This document shows positions 1 through 8,763 of a DNA stretch of 62,320 bases, one piece after another. Position 1 is the stretch's first letter. Each line of letters opens with the position of its first letter. A program made the position numbers and the translations under genes. The stretch comes from Mycobacterium sp. 852013-50091_SCH5140682 (GTDB lineage: Bacteria; Actinomycetota; Actinomycetes; Mycobacteriales; Mycobacteriaceae). Under the pieces are notes generated by a model. It was not told the origin of the DNA. It saw only the letters and a program-made list of their open reading frames with translations, and did not search any database. Location of the stretch: contig NZ_LZTB01000052.1 in assembly GCF_001665685.1 (NCBI RefSeq), positions 1 to 62,320 on the forward strand, given 5' to 3'.

Positions 1-174
1 CCGCGGCACAACTTCACCGAGCTGCCCCGCATCCGGTCGGAGCGTCCCGCGTTCGAGCTGCACTACCCGCACATGATTCAGCGGATGCGCGCCGAATCCC
101 ACACCGGACGCAAGCACCAAACAGGAAAGAGTCAAATCACCGAGAAGTCGACCGAAGAGATCACCACCACATGA
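1..174 (+). CDS. 3' end of an unidentified CDS
   Basis: The first frame is open from the window edge to a TGA at 172-174 and gives a 57-residue C-terminus beginning PRHNFTELPRIRSERPAF. Codon use is ordinary high-GC coding up to about residue 34. The last ~20 residues are a polar Lys/Gln/Thr/Glu tail, as seen at disordered ends. I do not recognise the family. The gene begins outside the window and points toward the convergent amine-oxidase operon. Confidence 0.55.
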   Translation, partial: PRHNFTELPRIRSERPAFELHYPHMIQRMRAESHTGRKHQTGKSQITEKSTEEITTT

Positions 175-559
175 CATCCCGCCCGCCTGCGATCACAAAT
201 CCCGATCGACAGTGTGGCAGCGACGGTCGCGAAACACATTGCTAATCAGTACTTCCCGAGAACAGCCGGCATGACCGCAGATGCGCGTCCTCGCCTGCTC
301 GGCACAGGTCAGCTGAACCGAAAGAGTGTCGGAGCATGGATACTTCAACCAACACGACGGTGAGGCGCCCGCGGCGGCATCTAGTCCTCACCGCAGCCGG
401 CGCCAAGTTCGTCGCCGTCACCGCGTGGGTGTCTTGGCGATACCCAACACACCGGCCGATACCGTACCAGCTCAGCTAGCCTGCCTTTCCGGACTTTTCG
501 TCCCTGTAGGGATCGCGCTCGTCATGCTGAACAGGCGTAGCAACCCTATCCGTGGGGAA
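175..559. other. Intergenic region with only doubtful small ORFs
   Basis: About 385 bases lie between two convergent genes. An ATG at 336 opens 47 codons ending at 479 (start MDTSTNTTVRRPRRHLVL). A different frame at about 485-570 reads a hydrophobic LFVPVGIALVMLNRR stretch. Together they could be a frameshifted one- or two-helix membrane protein, but neither has a convincing ribosome site and both may be chance. No clear terminator was seen. Confidence 0.3.
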
Positions 560-2530
560 CTAGTGGTGGTGGCAGGCTTTCGGCGGCGAGGCAGGTAGAT
601 CCAGTGCCGGGTTACCGTCGAAGAAGCCGACCGGCTTGAGATGGAAACCCGTGTAAGCGCATGGCATCACCGGCCAGTCCTCGGGGCGCACCACGTGATG
701 CGCGCCCAGCGTGTACCAGAGCACCACATCGGTGTCTTCCAGTGGCGCATCGTCCGCGACGAATTCGGGCAGGCCCTGCACGTCGGCGGACTGGTACATG
801 TAGTCGCCGGCGGCGAACATCTCCGACTGGTCGTACTTGGTCACCCACAGATTGTGCTGCACGAACCGCGCCCGGTCATAGATGTAGGAGCCCTCCTGCA
901 CCATCACCGGCACGATCTCCTTGGGCACCAACTTGTAGGCGACAGGTGCGCCGAGTTCGTTCACCTTCGACGGGTTCGTCACCTTCCAATACCGTCCGGT
1001 CTCCCAGTTCCAGTCGCGCGCGCCTTCGGCCTCCGACGCCACCAGGGTGTCCTGGGTGATCCAGGCGTTGTGGTGCGGGTTGAGCTCCGGGTCCGGCTCG
1101 GGCACCGAATCCACTTCGTACACACTGTTTCCGGCGCCGTCGACACTCATGTCGAGCCGGAAGTTGAAGAAGTGCTGGTGATTCGGGCCGTAGATGCCGG
1201 GGGCCACCATCTTGCCCCAGCGGGGCAACTCGCCCTCGGCGATGGCGCCGGTTGTCAGCACGCCCGACAACTTGACCTCGACCTCGATCGAGGCGTCGTT
1301 GTAGAAGTACCAGAAGAACCCGTACTCGTAGTTGCCCACGGTGCAGATCATCGACACCACCAGCCGGCGTGACCGGCGCACCTCGACCTCGCCGGTGCGG
1401 AAATCGGTATGCTTCCAGGAGATCCCGAAGTCCTCCTCGTGCATGCAGATCGCGTTCGGGATCACAACGGCGTTGCCGCTGGAGTCGTTGACCGTGCCGT
1501 CGAAATAGTGGATTTCACCGAGACAGTCACACCCCAATGTCAACGGGTTGGCCGAGAAGCCCATCCCGACCTCGCCCATGTCGAACACATTCTTGTTCCA
1601 GTGCGTCGGCGAGGTGTCGCCATAGGGCACCACCATCTCCGAGAGCGACCCGCGGTAGAGGATTGGCCGGGTCTCGCCGCGGTCGGTATAGGTCACCTCA
1701 TGGACGGTGAGGCCCTCGCGCGGGTTGAATCCGATACGCAGCGACCACTTCTGCCACTGCACCTTCCATCCGTCCACCGTGAAACTCGGTCCGTCGGGCT
1801 GGGTGATCTCGATGGTCTTGACATCGTCGCGGAATTGCGTGAAGGCCGGGCGGTTGTCGGGCGAGAACATGAACCGCTCGGAGTAGTTACCCGCCATCGG
1901 CGGCAGCGGGACCACGCCGTGGTCCTCGATGTCGATGACCTCCATCGCGTCGAGGTCGAACGTGACGATCAGCCCCTCGACCGGGCGGGCGTAGCCGTGC
2001 TCGGACGGCGCGGCGCGCATGAACGTCAGCGGACGGCAGATCAGCGGCGAGTTGTCGTAATGGTCGCGTGCGCCGTAATAGCCTGCGGGCCAGGGATCGA
2101 TCATCGCCAGGCTGAAGTCGGTGACGCCGCGCTTGCGCATCGCCTCCTGCCACCGCGGGTCCTCGCGAACCTTCTCCTCCACTCCCGTCATGTGCTCGAC
2201 GAGATAGGACGGGAACCGGCCAGGCACGCCTTTCCACGATTCGATGACCCGGGCGCCCAGATCAACCACCGCCTCGTAGATCATTTTCGCCGACGCGTCG
2301 TACATGCTCGCGAACGCGCAGCGCGGGATGTCGGCGGCGCCTTCGAAAGTCAACCCGGCCAGCTTCGCCGGTTCGGCGAGCTGGATCATCACGAACTTCA
2401 GTGTCGGGGTGGCGTATTCGGATGCAGTGATGACGGCCGCCGCGGCCTCGATCTCGGCTCCGCTGAGCGGGTCGAGCGGGTAAAAGGTGGCGTCACCGGC
2501 AGGACCCGTGCTGGGCCGGGTGTCTTCCAT
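560..2530 (-). CDS. Copper-containing primary amine oxidase (TPQ)
   Basis: A 656-residue enzyme that would oxidise a primary amine to an aldehyde, ammonia and hydrogen peroxide. The topaquinone consensus NYEY is at residues 400-403, so Tyr401 is the cofactor precursor. The catalytic-base Asp is in FDMGE at 317, 84 residues before it, the same spacing as in the Arthrobacter phenylethylamine oxidase. Copper ligands are HQH at 451-453 and a later His in GAHHVV. The C-terminus has the family FFDGNPALDLP motif. The ATG at 2530 is chosen because it sits 2 bases after the permease stop and homology starts there; the open frame continues upstream only as antisense-like arginine-rich sequence. It is the last gene of the leftward operon. 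No signal peptide is seen, so the enzyme is probably cytoplasmic. Substrate unknown; aromatic or aliphatic monoamines are likely. Confidence 0.93.
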   Translation of the reverse strand: MEDTRPSTGPAGDATFYPLDPLSGAEIEAAAAVITASEYATPTLKFVMIQLAEPAKLAGLTFEGAADIPRCAFASMYDASAKMIYEAVVDLGARVIESWKGVPGRFPSYLVEHMTGVEEKVREDPRWQEAMRKRGVTDFSLAMIDPWPAGYYGARDHYDNSPLICRPLTFMRAAPSEHGYARPVEGLIVTFDLDAMEVIDIEDHGVVPLPPMAGNYSERFMFSPDNRPAFTQFRDDVKTIEITQPDGPSFTVDGWKVQWQKWSLRIGFNPREGLTVHEVTYTDRGETRPILYRGSLSEMVVPYGDTSPTHWNKNVFDMGEVGMGFSANPLTLGCDCLGEIHYFDGTVNDSSGNAVVIPNAICMHEEDFGISWKHTDFRTGEVEVRRSRRLVVSMICTVGNYEYGFFWYFYNDASIEVEVKLSGVLTTGAIAEGELPRWGKMVAPGIYGPNHQHFFNFRLDMSVDGAGNSVYEVDSVPEPDPELNPHHNAWITQDTLVASEAEGARDWNWETGRYWKVTNPSKVNELGAPVAYKLVPKEIVPVMVQEGSYIYDRARFVQHNLWVTKYDQSEMFAAGDYMYQSADVQGLPEFVADDAPLEDTDVVLWYTLGAHHVVRPEDWPVMPCAYTGFHLKPVGFFDGNPALDLPASPPKACHHH

Positions 2531-2532
2531 GG

Positions 2533-4053
2533 TCACTTGGCAGTTTCCTCTGCTTCTTTGGTGAGATCGAACACCGCAAGATGCGCCAGGGCATCGTCTT
2601 GCGAGACCTTGTGCGCCGAGCGGCGGCCGAAGATGTACACGATCAGGCCGAGGGCGAACATCCCGATGCTGATGCAGCCGACCCAGGTCATCCACTCGCG
2701 GTCCCCGACACCGGCGCTGGTGAGCCAGGACTTGGCGAAGGAGTAGTACACGCCGGCGATGGTGCCGATGGTGCCGACGGCGACGGTGATCCAGACGCCG
2801 ACCATACCGCCGGGGATGCGCCAGAACGTCTCGCTCGCATAGCGATCGGCGTACTTCTTGCGGGCGATCACGACCGGGATCAGGAAGAAGAACCCGGACA
2901 GCAGCCATACGGTAGACAGGCCGCCCTGCAGGAAGATCGTGGTGTTGACCAAGCTGCTCTGGGAGTAGAGCCCGATGATCAGCAGCGAGGAGAGCACGCC
3001 CTGGATCAGAATGGCCGACACCGGGTTACGGGTACGCGGGTTGAGGTGGGTGAAGATCCGCGGCAGGTGGCGCTCCAGACCCGACACGAAGATCAGCCGG
3101 GAGTAGGCCACCTGGTATGTCATCAACGCCACGACGATGATCAGCGCCAGCACCACCGCGCAGATCTCCATCAGGCCGGGGAAGCCCGCGACACCGAGCA
3201 TGCCGATGACACCGGTCACCGCGTCGATCTGATCGGTGGGCAGCGCCATCATCGTGCCCAGCGTCGTCAGCAGGTAGATGGCGACCAGAGCCGTTGAACC
3301 CCACAGGATCATCCGCGGGCCGCTCTTGCGCACCGACAGGAATTCCGCACCCATGTTGTAGGGGGTCTCTACACCGAGCAGGTACAGCAGCACGGTGCCG
3401 TACAGGAAGCCCGACACCGCGAAGTTCGGGATCACCGCGTCGTGCCAGGTGAAGGGGGTCGCCGAGCCGTGGCGCACCGCGAACAGTGCACCGCAGATGA
3501 AGATGGTCAGCGCGAGGACGCCGAACACGACGAAGACGACGTTCATGATGCGCTGGTTGGCCGCCAGTTTGGCCAGTGCCAGGCCTACCACCACCCACAT
3601 GATGACGAGCTGCAGGATGACGCTGGACATCACGCCGAGTTCGGCGTGGAACGCCAGCAGCAGGAAGGACAGCACGACCGCCGGGGAGGACGCGGCGTTG
3701 AGGATCACCGGCACCCACGACAGGTAGCCGCCGATGAAGCCCCAGGTCTCCCCCATGGTGCGGGTGGCCCAGATGTACACACCGCCTTGGCCGGGCCACA
3801 GGTTGCCGAGTTCGACGACGGCCATACCGGCTGGCACCAGAAAGGTGAGGATGCCCAGGATCCACATCGGGATCGCGGTCCAGCCGCCGGTGGCCATCAC
3901 CGAGGAGCCGGTGATCCAGCAGATGATGAACACGTAGGCGGCGGTGAGGCCAAACGTGCTCATCACCTTGGGCAGGATCTGTTCGGGGACGAGTTCGGTC
4001 GTCATGAGTTTGTCGCGGTCAGCGACGGTCGAATGTTCCAGTTCTTGTGTCAT
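2533..4053 (-). CDS. APC-superfamily amino acid/amine permease
   Basis: A 506-residue inner-membrane transporter with about 12 hydrophobic segments. The first helix region reads TFGLTAAYVFIICWITGSS and the second contains the PGQGGVYIWATRTMGE motif typical of the glutamate:GABA-antiporter-like branch of the APC superfamily. A GGGAG ribosome site precedes the ATG at 4053. The amine oxidase ATG follows its stop by 2 bases, so the two are almost certainly co-translated; the natural inference is that the permease imports the amine that the oxidase degrades. Substrate not deducible from sequence. Confidence 0.85.
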   Translation of the reverse strand: MTQELEHSTVADRDKLMTTELVPEQILPKVMSTFGLTAAYVFIICWITGSSVMATGGWTAIPMWILGILTFLVPAGMAVVELGNLWPGQGGVYIWATRTMGETWGFIGGYLSWVPVILNAASSPAVVLSFLLLAFHAELGVMSSVILQLVIMWVVVGLALAKLAANQRIMNVVFVVFGVLALTIFICGALFAVRHGSATPFTWHDAVIPNFAVSGFLYGTVLLYLLGVETPYNMGAEFLSVRKSGPRMILWGSTALVAIYLLTTLGTMMALPTDQIDAVTGVIGMLGVAGFPGLMEICAVVLALIIVVALMTYQVAYSRLIFVSGLERHLPRIFTHLNPRTRNPVSAILIQGVLSSLLIIGLYSQSSLVNTTIFLQGGLSTVWLLSGFFFLIPVVIARKKYADRYASETFWRIPGGMVGVWITVAVGTIGTIAGVYYSFAKSWLTSAGVGDREWMTWVGCISIGMFALGLIVYIFGRRSAHKVSQDDALAHLAVFDLTKEAEETAK

Positions 4054-4077
4054 GAAGTGACTCCCAATACCGTTGGA

Positions 4078-4815
4078 TCAGTTGACGATCTGTCCATCCC
4101 GCATGCGGACAACACGGCTCGCTTCGTCGGCCACCGTGGGGTCGTGAGTGCTTGCCACGACCGTGACGCCCAGCGTCGAACACAGGTCGCGAAGCATGCG
4201 CACCACCGTCTCCCCCGTTCGGTGGTCGAGATTTGCTGTCGGTTCGTCGGCCAGCACCAGGGTCGGGTTGCTGATCAGCGATCGTGCGATGGCCGTGCGT
4301 TGCTGCTCACCGCCGGACATCTTGGTCGGCTGGTGATGAATGCGGTGCCCCAGCCCGACCAGCTCGAGCAGTTCAGTAGCACGTTTGCGCAGAGCCTTGC
4401 GGTCGTAGGGCTCGAACATCAGTGGCAGTTCGACGTTTTCGACCGCCGACAGGAACGGGATCAGGTTGTAGCTCTGGAAGATGAACCCGATGGTGTCGTG
4501 GCGCAGCGCGGCGAAGTGGCTCTCCGACAGCGTGGCCGTGTCCTGGCCCGCGACGCGCACCAGCCCCTTGGTGGGACGGTCGAGTCCGCCGATGATGTTG
4601 AGCAACGTCGACTTGCCGCTGCCGCTCGGCCCCATCAGGCAGACGAATTCGCCTGGCATGACCTGGAGTTCGACGGCGATGAGGGCCTTGACCACCTCAT
4701 CGCCGAGCTTGTGCAGTTTCCACACGTCCGAGATTTCGATCACCGGCGCGGCGCCGGCCGACCCGCTGTCTGTCCGGGCGACCGTCTCGGTGCCGGACTC
4801 GTTGATGGCAGTCAT
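4078..4815 (-). CDS. ABC transporter ATP-binding protein (MacB/LolD type)
   Basis: A 245-residue nucleotide-binding subunit. Walker A GPSGSGKST, the Q-loop FQSYNLIPFLS, signature MSGGEQQR, Walker B LVLADEP and the switch His in STHD are all intact. The sequence is of the MacB/LolD/FtsE branch, whose partners are FtsX-like permeases, and two such permeases lie immediately upstream (6-base gap). The permease-oxidase pair begins 24 bases downstream, so all five genes can share one transcript. What the exporter moves is unknown. Confidence 0.9.
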   Translation of the reverse strand: MTAINESGTETVARTDSGSAGAAPVIEISDVWKLHKLGDEVVKALIAVELQVMPGEFVCLMGPSGSGKSTLLNIIGGLDRPTKGLVRVAGQDTATLSESHFAALRHDTIGFIFQSYNLIPFLSAVENVELPLMFEPYDRKALRKRATELLELVGLGHRIHHQPTKMSGGEQQRTAIARSLISNPTLVLADEPTANLDHRTGETVVRMLRDLCSTLGVTVVASTHDPTVADEASRVVRMRDGQIVN

Positions 4816-4821
4816 GTCTTC

Positions 4822-5382
4822 CTATCCCGTGCTCAGCGATCGGATGGGTGGGCGGGAGGCGGCATTCCAGGTGGGGATGACGCTGGTGGCCAGCGCCGCG
4901 ACGATGCTGACAGCGACGGCGATGGCGGTGCCCACCGCCAGGCCACCGACAGCCACGCCGGTCGGGACGAAGCCGATGGCGCCCAGCACCAGCCCGGCGA
5001 TCACGGCCAGCACCGCGCCGCCGACGGCACCCAGCAGCGCCGCGATGACAGGTTCGACGAGCAGCGCGACCACCACGGGTGTGCGGGGAATGCCGTTGGC
5101 GCCCAGCACACCCAGTTCCCGGGTCCGCTGGGCCACGGTGCGGGTGGTGGCGACGGCCACCTCGACCACACCGACCAGCAGCACGGTGACCGCGATGAGC
5201 ACCACGGCGGCACGGATCTCGCCGGCATGCCCCAACGATGCGGACTGGGCACTGATGCCCTCCGACATCCCGAACACGATGACGACCAGGAAGGCGCCGG
5301 TGGCGGTGGTGATGGCGGGCAACATCATCTCACCGAGCCGCCGCCGCGCGGCCAGCCAGCCGTAGGACAGTCCGTAGCGCAT
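4822..5382 (-). CDS. Short FtsX-like ABC permease subunit
   Basis: This 186-residue membrane protein has about four hydrophobic segments. The core reads RTRELGVLGANG, the loop conserved in FtsX/MacB permease domains, and the end is IRSLSTG. It is half the size of a normal MacB permease and lacks the large extracytoplasmic domain, so it probably pairs with the longer permease encoded 3 bases upstream to form a heterodimer with the downstream ATPase. Confidence 0.8.
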   Translation of the reverse strand: MRYGLSYGWLAARRRLGEMMLPAITTATGAFLVVIVFGMSEGISAQSASLGHAGEIRAAVVLIAVTVLLVGVVEVAVATTRTVAQRTRELGVLGANGIPRTPVVVALLVEPVIAALLGAVGGAVLAVIAGLVLGAIGFVPTGVAVGGLAVGTAIAVAVSIVAALATSVIPTWNAASRPPIRSLSTG

Positions 5383-5385
5383 GGT

Positions 5386-6555
5386 TCATCTACCTCCGAG
5401 CAGATCGACCGGGCGTTGTTGCAGCAGCCGGTGCACCGGGATCAAGGCACCGACGATCGCCATGGCCGGGATGAACGCAGCCACCATCCCCGCAGCCTGA
5501 GCCCATGCGGTCACCGTGGCGATACCCGGGATCACTAGCGCCACAGCAGCTCCGGCGCCGAGCACACCGACCACGTAGGCGACGATGAATACGATCGCCG
5601 ATTCGACGAGGAAGAAGTACAGCACTTCGTCGGCGAGGCCGATGCTGGACATGATGCCGAATTCCCGTTTGCGTTCGGCAACAGCGGCCAGGAACGAGGA
5701 CACCGCGATGACGAAGCCCAGGACGAGACCGATCGTCGAGATGAGTCCCAACGTGGATCCGGTCACCTTGCCGGAGAACAGGGCCGAGAAGCTCTGCTCG
5801 AATGTCAGTGGGCCGACCCCGCCCACGGTGTCGTAGATCAGGCCGGACCCGGCGCTGTCGGGCTGCACCGACGGATCGGTGGTCGACGGCAGTCCGGTGG
5901 CGGCTCCGAAGATCTGGGCAAGGTCGCGGCGCTTCTCATCGGCGGCGGGCGCGGTGATCGTCCACCAACCGTCCTCCCCGACCACCGCCCGCGCCAGATC
6001 CGTTGGCACGGTGACCGATTCCCCGGATCCGCTGATATCGGCTGTCAGACCCTGGCCAGCGATCACCACCCGGTCGCCGGGTCCCACCCCGAGCCGGGTG
6101 GCGAGTTGACGACCGACGGCGGCATGTCCGGCAGCGATCGTGTCGCTGCCGCGGATCGACACCGTGGTCCCGTCGACGGTGGTGGTGCCCGACGGGGTGC
6201 GGGTGGCCTTCCAACCGTTGGGAATGCCGGTGATGCCCGGCGCGGGACCATCGGCCACCAGCGCCCGGGCCTCGTTGTCGTAGTGCACCCCGGCGGCGGG
6301 AACCACCCACAACTGGGCCCCACCTATCACATCGGTGACCGAATCCTCACCTGTGATCGCGAAACTCGCGGCGATGGTGCGCACTACAGTGACGCACGTG
6401 ATCGCCAGCGCGATACCGAGGACGGATAGCACGAAGCGCTCAGGCCGGCGCCTGATGTTGGCCAGCGCGAAACGGATCAGGCACACGATGGTGTTGCCGG
6501 ATGCGGTAGCGATTTCCGGTGACCGAGTCATCGTGGGGGGTGCGGCGGACTCCAC
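5386..6555 (-). CDS. FtsX/MacB-like ABC permease with periplasmic domain
   Basis: About 389 residues: an N-terminal helix (RFVLSVLGIALAITCVTVV), a roughly 200-residue extracytoplasmic MacB-PCD-like region, then three C-terminal helices with the KREFGIMSSIGL loop. First gene of the five-gene leftward operon. The start is uncertain: GTG at 6555 has an AAGGAG sequence 13-18 bases upstream, and an ATG at 6531 gives MTRSPE with no good site. Function inferred as one half of a heterodimeric permease with its neighbour. Confidence 0.82.
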   Translation of the reverse strand: MESAAPPTMTRSPEIATASGNTIVCLIRFALANIRRRPERFVLSVLGIALAITCVTVVRTIAASFAITGEDSVTDVIGGAQLWVVPAAGVHYDNEARALVADGPAPGITGIPNGWKATRTPSGTTTVDGTTVSIRGSDTIAAGHAAVGRQLATRLGVGPGDRVVIAGQGLTADISGSGESVTVPTDLARAVVGEDGWWTITAPAADEKRRDLAQIFGAATGLPSTTDPSVQPDSAGSGLIYDTVGGVGPLTFEQSFSALFSGKVTGSTLGLISTIGLVLGFVIAVSSFLAAVAERKREFGIMSSIGLADEVLYFFLVESAIVFIVAYVVGVLGAGAAVALVIPGIATVTAWAQAAGMVAAFIPAMAIVGALIPVHRLLQQRPVDLLGGR

Positions 6556-6672
6556 GGAAGGATCGTGGGCGCTCCTTGTAAAGGCGACAGCAGTCTATGG
6601 TATCCGCCGCGTTAACGGAGACTGGTTGCGATTACAACAAGATGTCTCGGCCGCAACGGATTTCGTCGTTCG

Positions 6673-6765
6673 TCACAGAATCGGGGCCCCGATGATCAGT
6701 CCAAAGGCCAGCCAGGACACTGCCACGACCAGCACCGTAGCGGTGAAACGTGCTTGCGTCAGCAC
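6673..6765 (-). CDS. Candidate 30-aa single-helix membrane peptide
   Basis: A GTG at 6765 opens a 30-codon frame ending at TGA 6673-6675. Nearly all of it is one transmembrane helix: VLVVAVSWLAFGLIIG with a short polar start (MLTQARFTA). A perfect AGGAGG site (complement of 6782-6787) sits 5 bases before a different ATG at 6776, which encodes only MSDGC and stops inside the GTG codon region. Either this is a leader peptide coupled to the small membrane peptide, or one G is missing from the GGG at 6766-6768 and the original product is MSDG fused to the helix. It precedes the FtsX operon by about 120 bases on the same strand. Confidence 0.3.
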   Translation of the reverse strand: MLTQARFTATVLVVAVSWLAFGLIIGAPIL

Positions 6766-6939
6766 CCGTCCGACATCCGCACCTCCTGATCACGCCGATC
6801 AGCCGAACCGAGAACACCTGCGCGGCCATCCGCGAACTCACAGATGCGCGACGAAACCCGATGTCTCCAACACCAGCGAGGCTAATCATCTTCATCGTGC
6901 GATGGTGATTGCGAAGCAGGGTGTGGCGGTCAGCGCGGG

Positions 6940-7716
6940 TTACGGCCGGATCTCATGCCGCTGAACACCGAGATGAGTGATGCCGCATTCAAGAACGTCC
7001 CCGGGTGACATATCGCGGTTCTTGCCAAACCCGACACCGGGCGGCGTTCCCGTTGCCAGCAGATCGCCGGGAAGCAATGTCATATGGGTCGAGAAGTAGG
7101 CCAGTATCTCGGCGATACCGAATAGCATGTCGCTGGTATTGCCCTGCTGTTCGAACTGGCCGTTCAATTTGGTCCATACCTCGAGATTCATACCGTCGAC
7201 GCCGGTTGTCAGATACGGGCCGATCGGGCAGTAGCCGGGACGCGACTTGGCCCGCACGAGATGCTGCTGCCCCTGCGCATCCACCTGCGTTGTGCGGTCA
7301 GACACGTCATTGAGGCAGACATATCCGAAGATGTAGCTGGCTGCCTCGTCGGCCGAGATGTCGCTTGCTTCGCGCCTGACGACGATGCCCAGTTCTGTTT
7401 CCCAGTCGAGGTTGACTTGCGGATTGGGGCCGCGGCTGATTGCATCCACCGGGCCGCACAAAGAGCTGATCGCTTTCAAGAAGACCTCTGGTTCCGAAGG
7501 CGGTTCCATGTTGAACTCTGCAATGTGTTTGCGGTAGTTGAATCCCGTCGCGGCGACCTGACGAATGTTGGCGATCGGTGCCAGATAGTTGACTGGACCC
7601 GCTAGTGCAGACAGGCGCGATTGATCGACGCGGTCCAGGGCGCCGGCGGCAATGCTATCTGGAGTGATATCCGCTACAAGCGGACGCAGATCCAACAGAC
7701 GAGCCCCATCCAGCAT
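6940..7716 (-). CDS. Fumarylacetoacetate hydrolase family protein, 5' end probably frameshifted
   Basis: 258 residues from the first ATG in frame. FAH-fold hallmarks are present: the TGFNYRKH segment, EPEVFLKA, WETELGIVV with metal-ligand Glu residues, NDVSDR, KSRPGYCPIGP and the C-terminal GTPPGVGFG. The family cleaves C-C bonds or decarboxylates 2-keto acids, using a divalent metal. The homologous reading continues upstream of the ATG as WEIQQFARVQIDDTVVP but meets a stop with no start codon. The overlapping frame from the ATG at 7817 (MSSATTETAISTTIDELKE) would join it if one base were restored near 7760, giving about 292 residues. So this is a sequencing error or a genuine 1-base deletion. 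Confidence 0.72.
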   Translation of the reverse strand: MLDGARLLDLRPLVADITPDSIAAGALDRVDQSRLSALAGPVNYLAPIANIRQVAATGFNYRKHIAEFNMEPPSEPEVFLKAISSLCGPVDAISRGPNPQVNLDWETELGIVVRREASDISADEAASYIFGYVCLNDVSDRTTQVDAQGQQHLVRAKSRPGYCPIGPYLTTGVDGMNLEVWTKLNGQFEQQGNTSDMLFGIAEILAYFSTHMTLLPGDLLATGTPPGVGFGKNRDMSPGDVLECGITHLGVQRHEIRP

Positions 7717-8070
7717 GACGGGAACGACGGTGTCATCAATCTGTACCCGGGCGAATTGTTGTATTTCCCAACCTCTTTCAGTTCATCGATTGTCGTGGAT
7801 ATGGCTGTTTCTGTTGTTGCGGAGCTCATGCCGCGGACTGGGATCGGACAGCTTGCCTCACACGTGGAGCAGCCCCGGACCATTCGAGCACGCCATCATG
7901 CCAACATTGCCCTCCTGCCCAACGCTTTTGATGTCCGCCGTAACGGACTCCATCCTCGCGAGCGAGCCCGGTGCTCGCCCTACCGCTAACACCCATTTGT
8001 CTTACCGCTAGCTGCAAAAGCCGGGTCCATCCAGTTCGCTGAGCCGAGCTGTCGGGCTTATGTTGACCGC
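7717..8070. other. Divergent intergenic region and lost 5' end of the FAH gene
   Basis: The first ~100 bases carry the probable out-of-frame 5' end of the FAH gene. The remainder, to the cupin ATG at 8071, shows no convincing ORF. It must contain the divergent promoters, but I see no clear hexamers or palindrome. Confidence 0.4.
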
Positions 8071-8763
8071 ATGATGATCAATCGACGAACAATGCTCGCC
8101 GGGGCTGGTGCGGTCGGAGTCGCGGCTGTCGCCGGCGCGGGAGCCGACCGCGCATTCTCATCGTCTTTCCCACGCGACAACATCGAGGACAAGCACATGA
8201 CCGATGACGCCGCTCGCTTCGGCAATCCCCGTATCCCGGCTGAACTGAACACGGCGCAGCCGCACATGTTCCACCTCGGTGCGCTACCGGAGACGCGGTT
8301 CGATGGCGGAACGTTACGCCAAGCCCACGAAGGTAATTGGCCGATTCTGATGGGACAGGAAGCCAGCGTGGTAATGGTGACTCTGGAACCCGGCGGCATC
8401 CGCGAACCTCATTGGCACCCGAGCGCCTGGGAAATCAATGTCATCACGCGCGGCGTTGCGACCTGGACGTTGCTCGACCCACTGGGGCACTCCGAGCACT
8501 TCGAAGCCAACGTGGGCGACGTGGTGTTCGCGCCGCAGGGCTCATTGCACTACTTCGAAAATAGAGGCAATCAAGAGCTTGATTTGCTCATCGTCTTCAA
8601 TGCCAGCACAGAAGAAGGCAAGGACGATATCGGTATCGGCGCATCCATCACCAAGTTGCCGCCCGATGTGCTCGGCGCCGTGTTCGGCGTCCCAGCGTCG
8701 ACGTTCGCCAATTTCAAGAAGATCAACGAGTCCGTGACGATCCTCAAGCGGCCGACGAACTAA
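8071..8763 (+). CDS. Tat-exported cupin protein (oxalate decarboxylase-like half)
   Basis: 230 residues. The N-terminus is a twin-arginine signal (NRRTMLAGAGAVGVAAVAG) with likely cleavage around residue 25-30. One cupin domain follows: motif 1 GGIREPHWHPSAWEINVITRG carries the HxH, Glu metal ligands and motif 2 is GDVVFAPQGSLHYFEN with the last His. Classical bacterial oxalate decarboxylases have two cupins; this has one. The enzyme activity is therefore unproven, and it could be an exported metal-binding or dioxygenase-like cupin. Confidence 0.82.
   Translation: MMINRRTMLAGAGAVGVAAVAGAGADRAFSSSFPRDNIEDKHMTDDAARFGNPRIPAELNTAQPHMFHLGALPETRFDGGTLRQAHEGNWPILMGQEASVVMVTLEPGGIREPHWHPSAWEINVITRGVATWTLLDPLGHSEHFEANVGDVVFAPQGSLHYFENRGNQELDLLIVFNASTEEGKDDIGIGASITKLPPDVLGAVFGVPASTFANFKKINESVTILKRPTN

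Noticed and set aside
326..598. 90-codon frame near the left end
   Set aside because: Reads into the amine oxidase stop region; only a short hydrophobic patch, no ribosome site, so not called as a gene.
3442..5538. 698-codon frame opposite the permease and ABC genes
   Set aside because: His/Asp/Gln-rich antisense frame with no start context, lying across four genuine genes and their boundaries.
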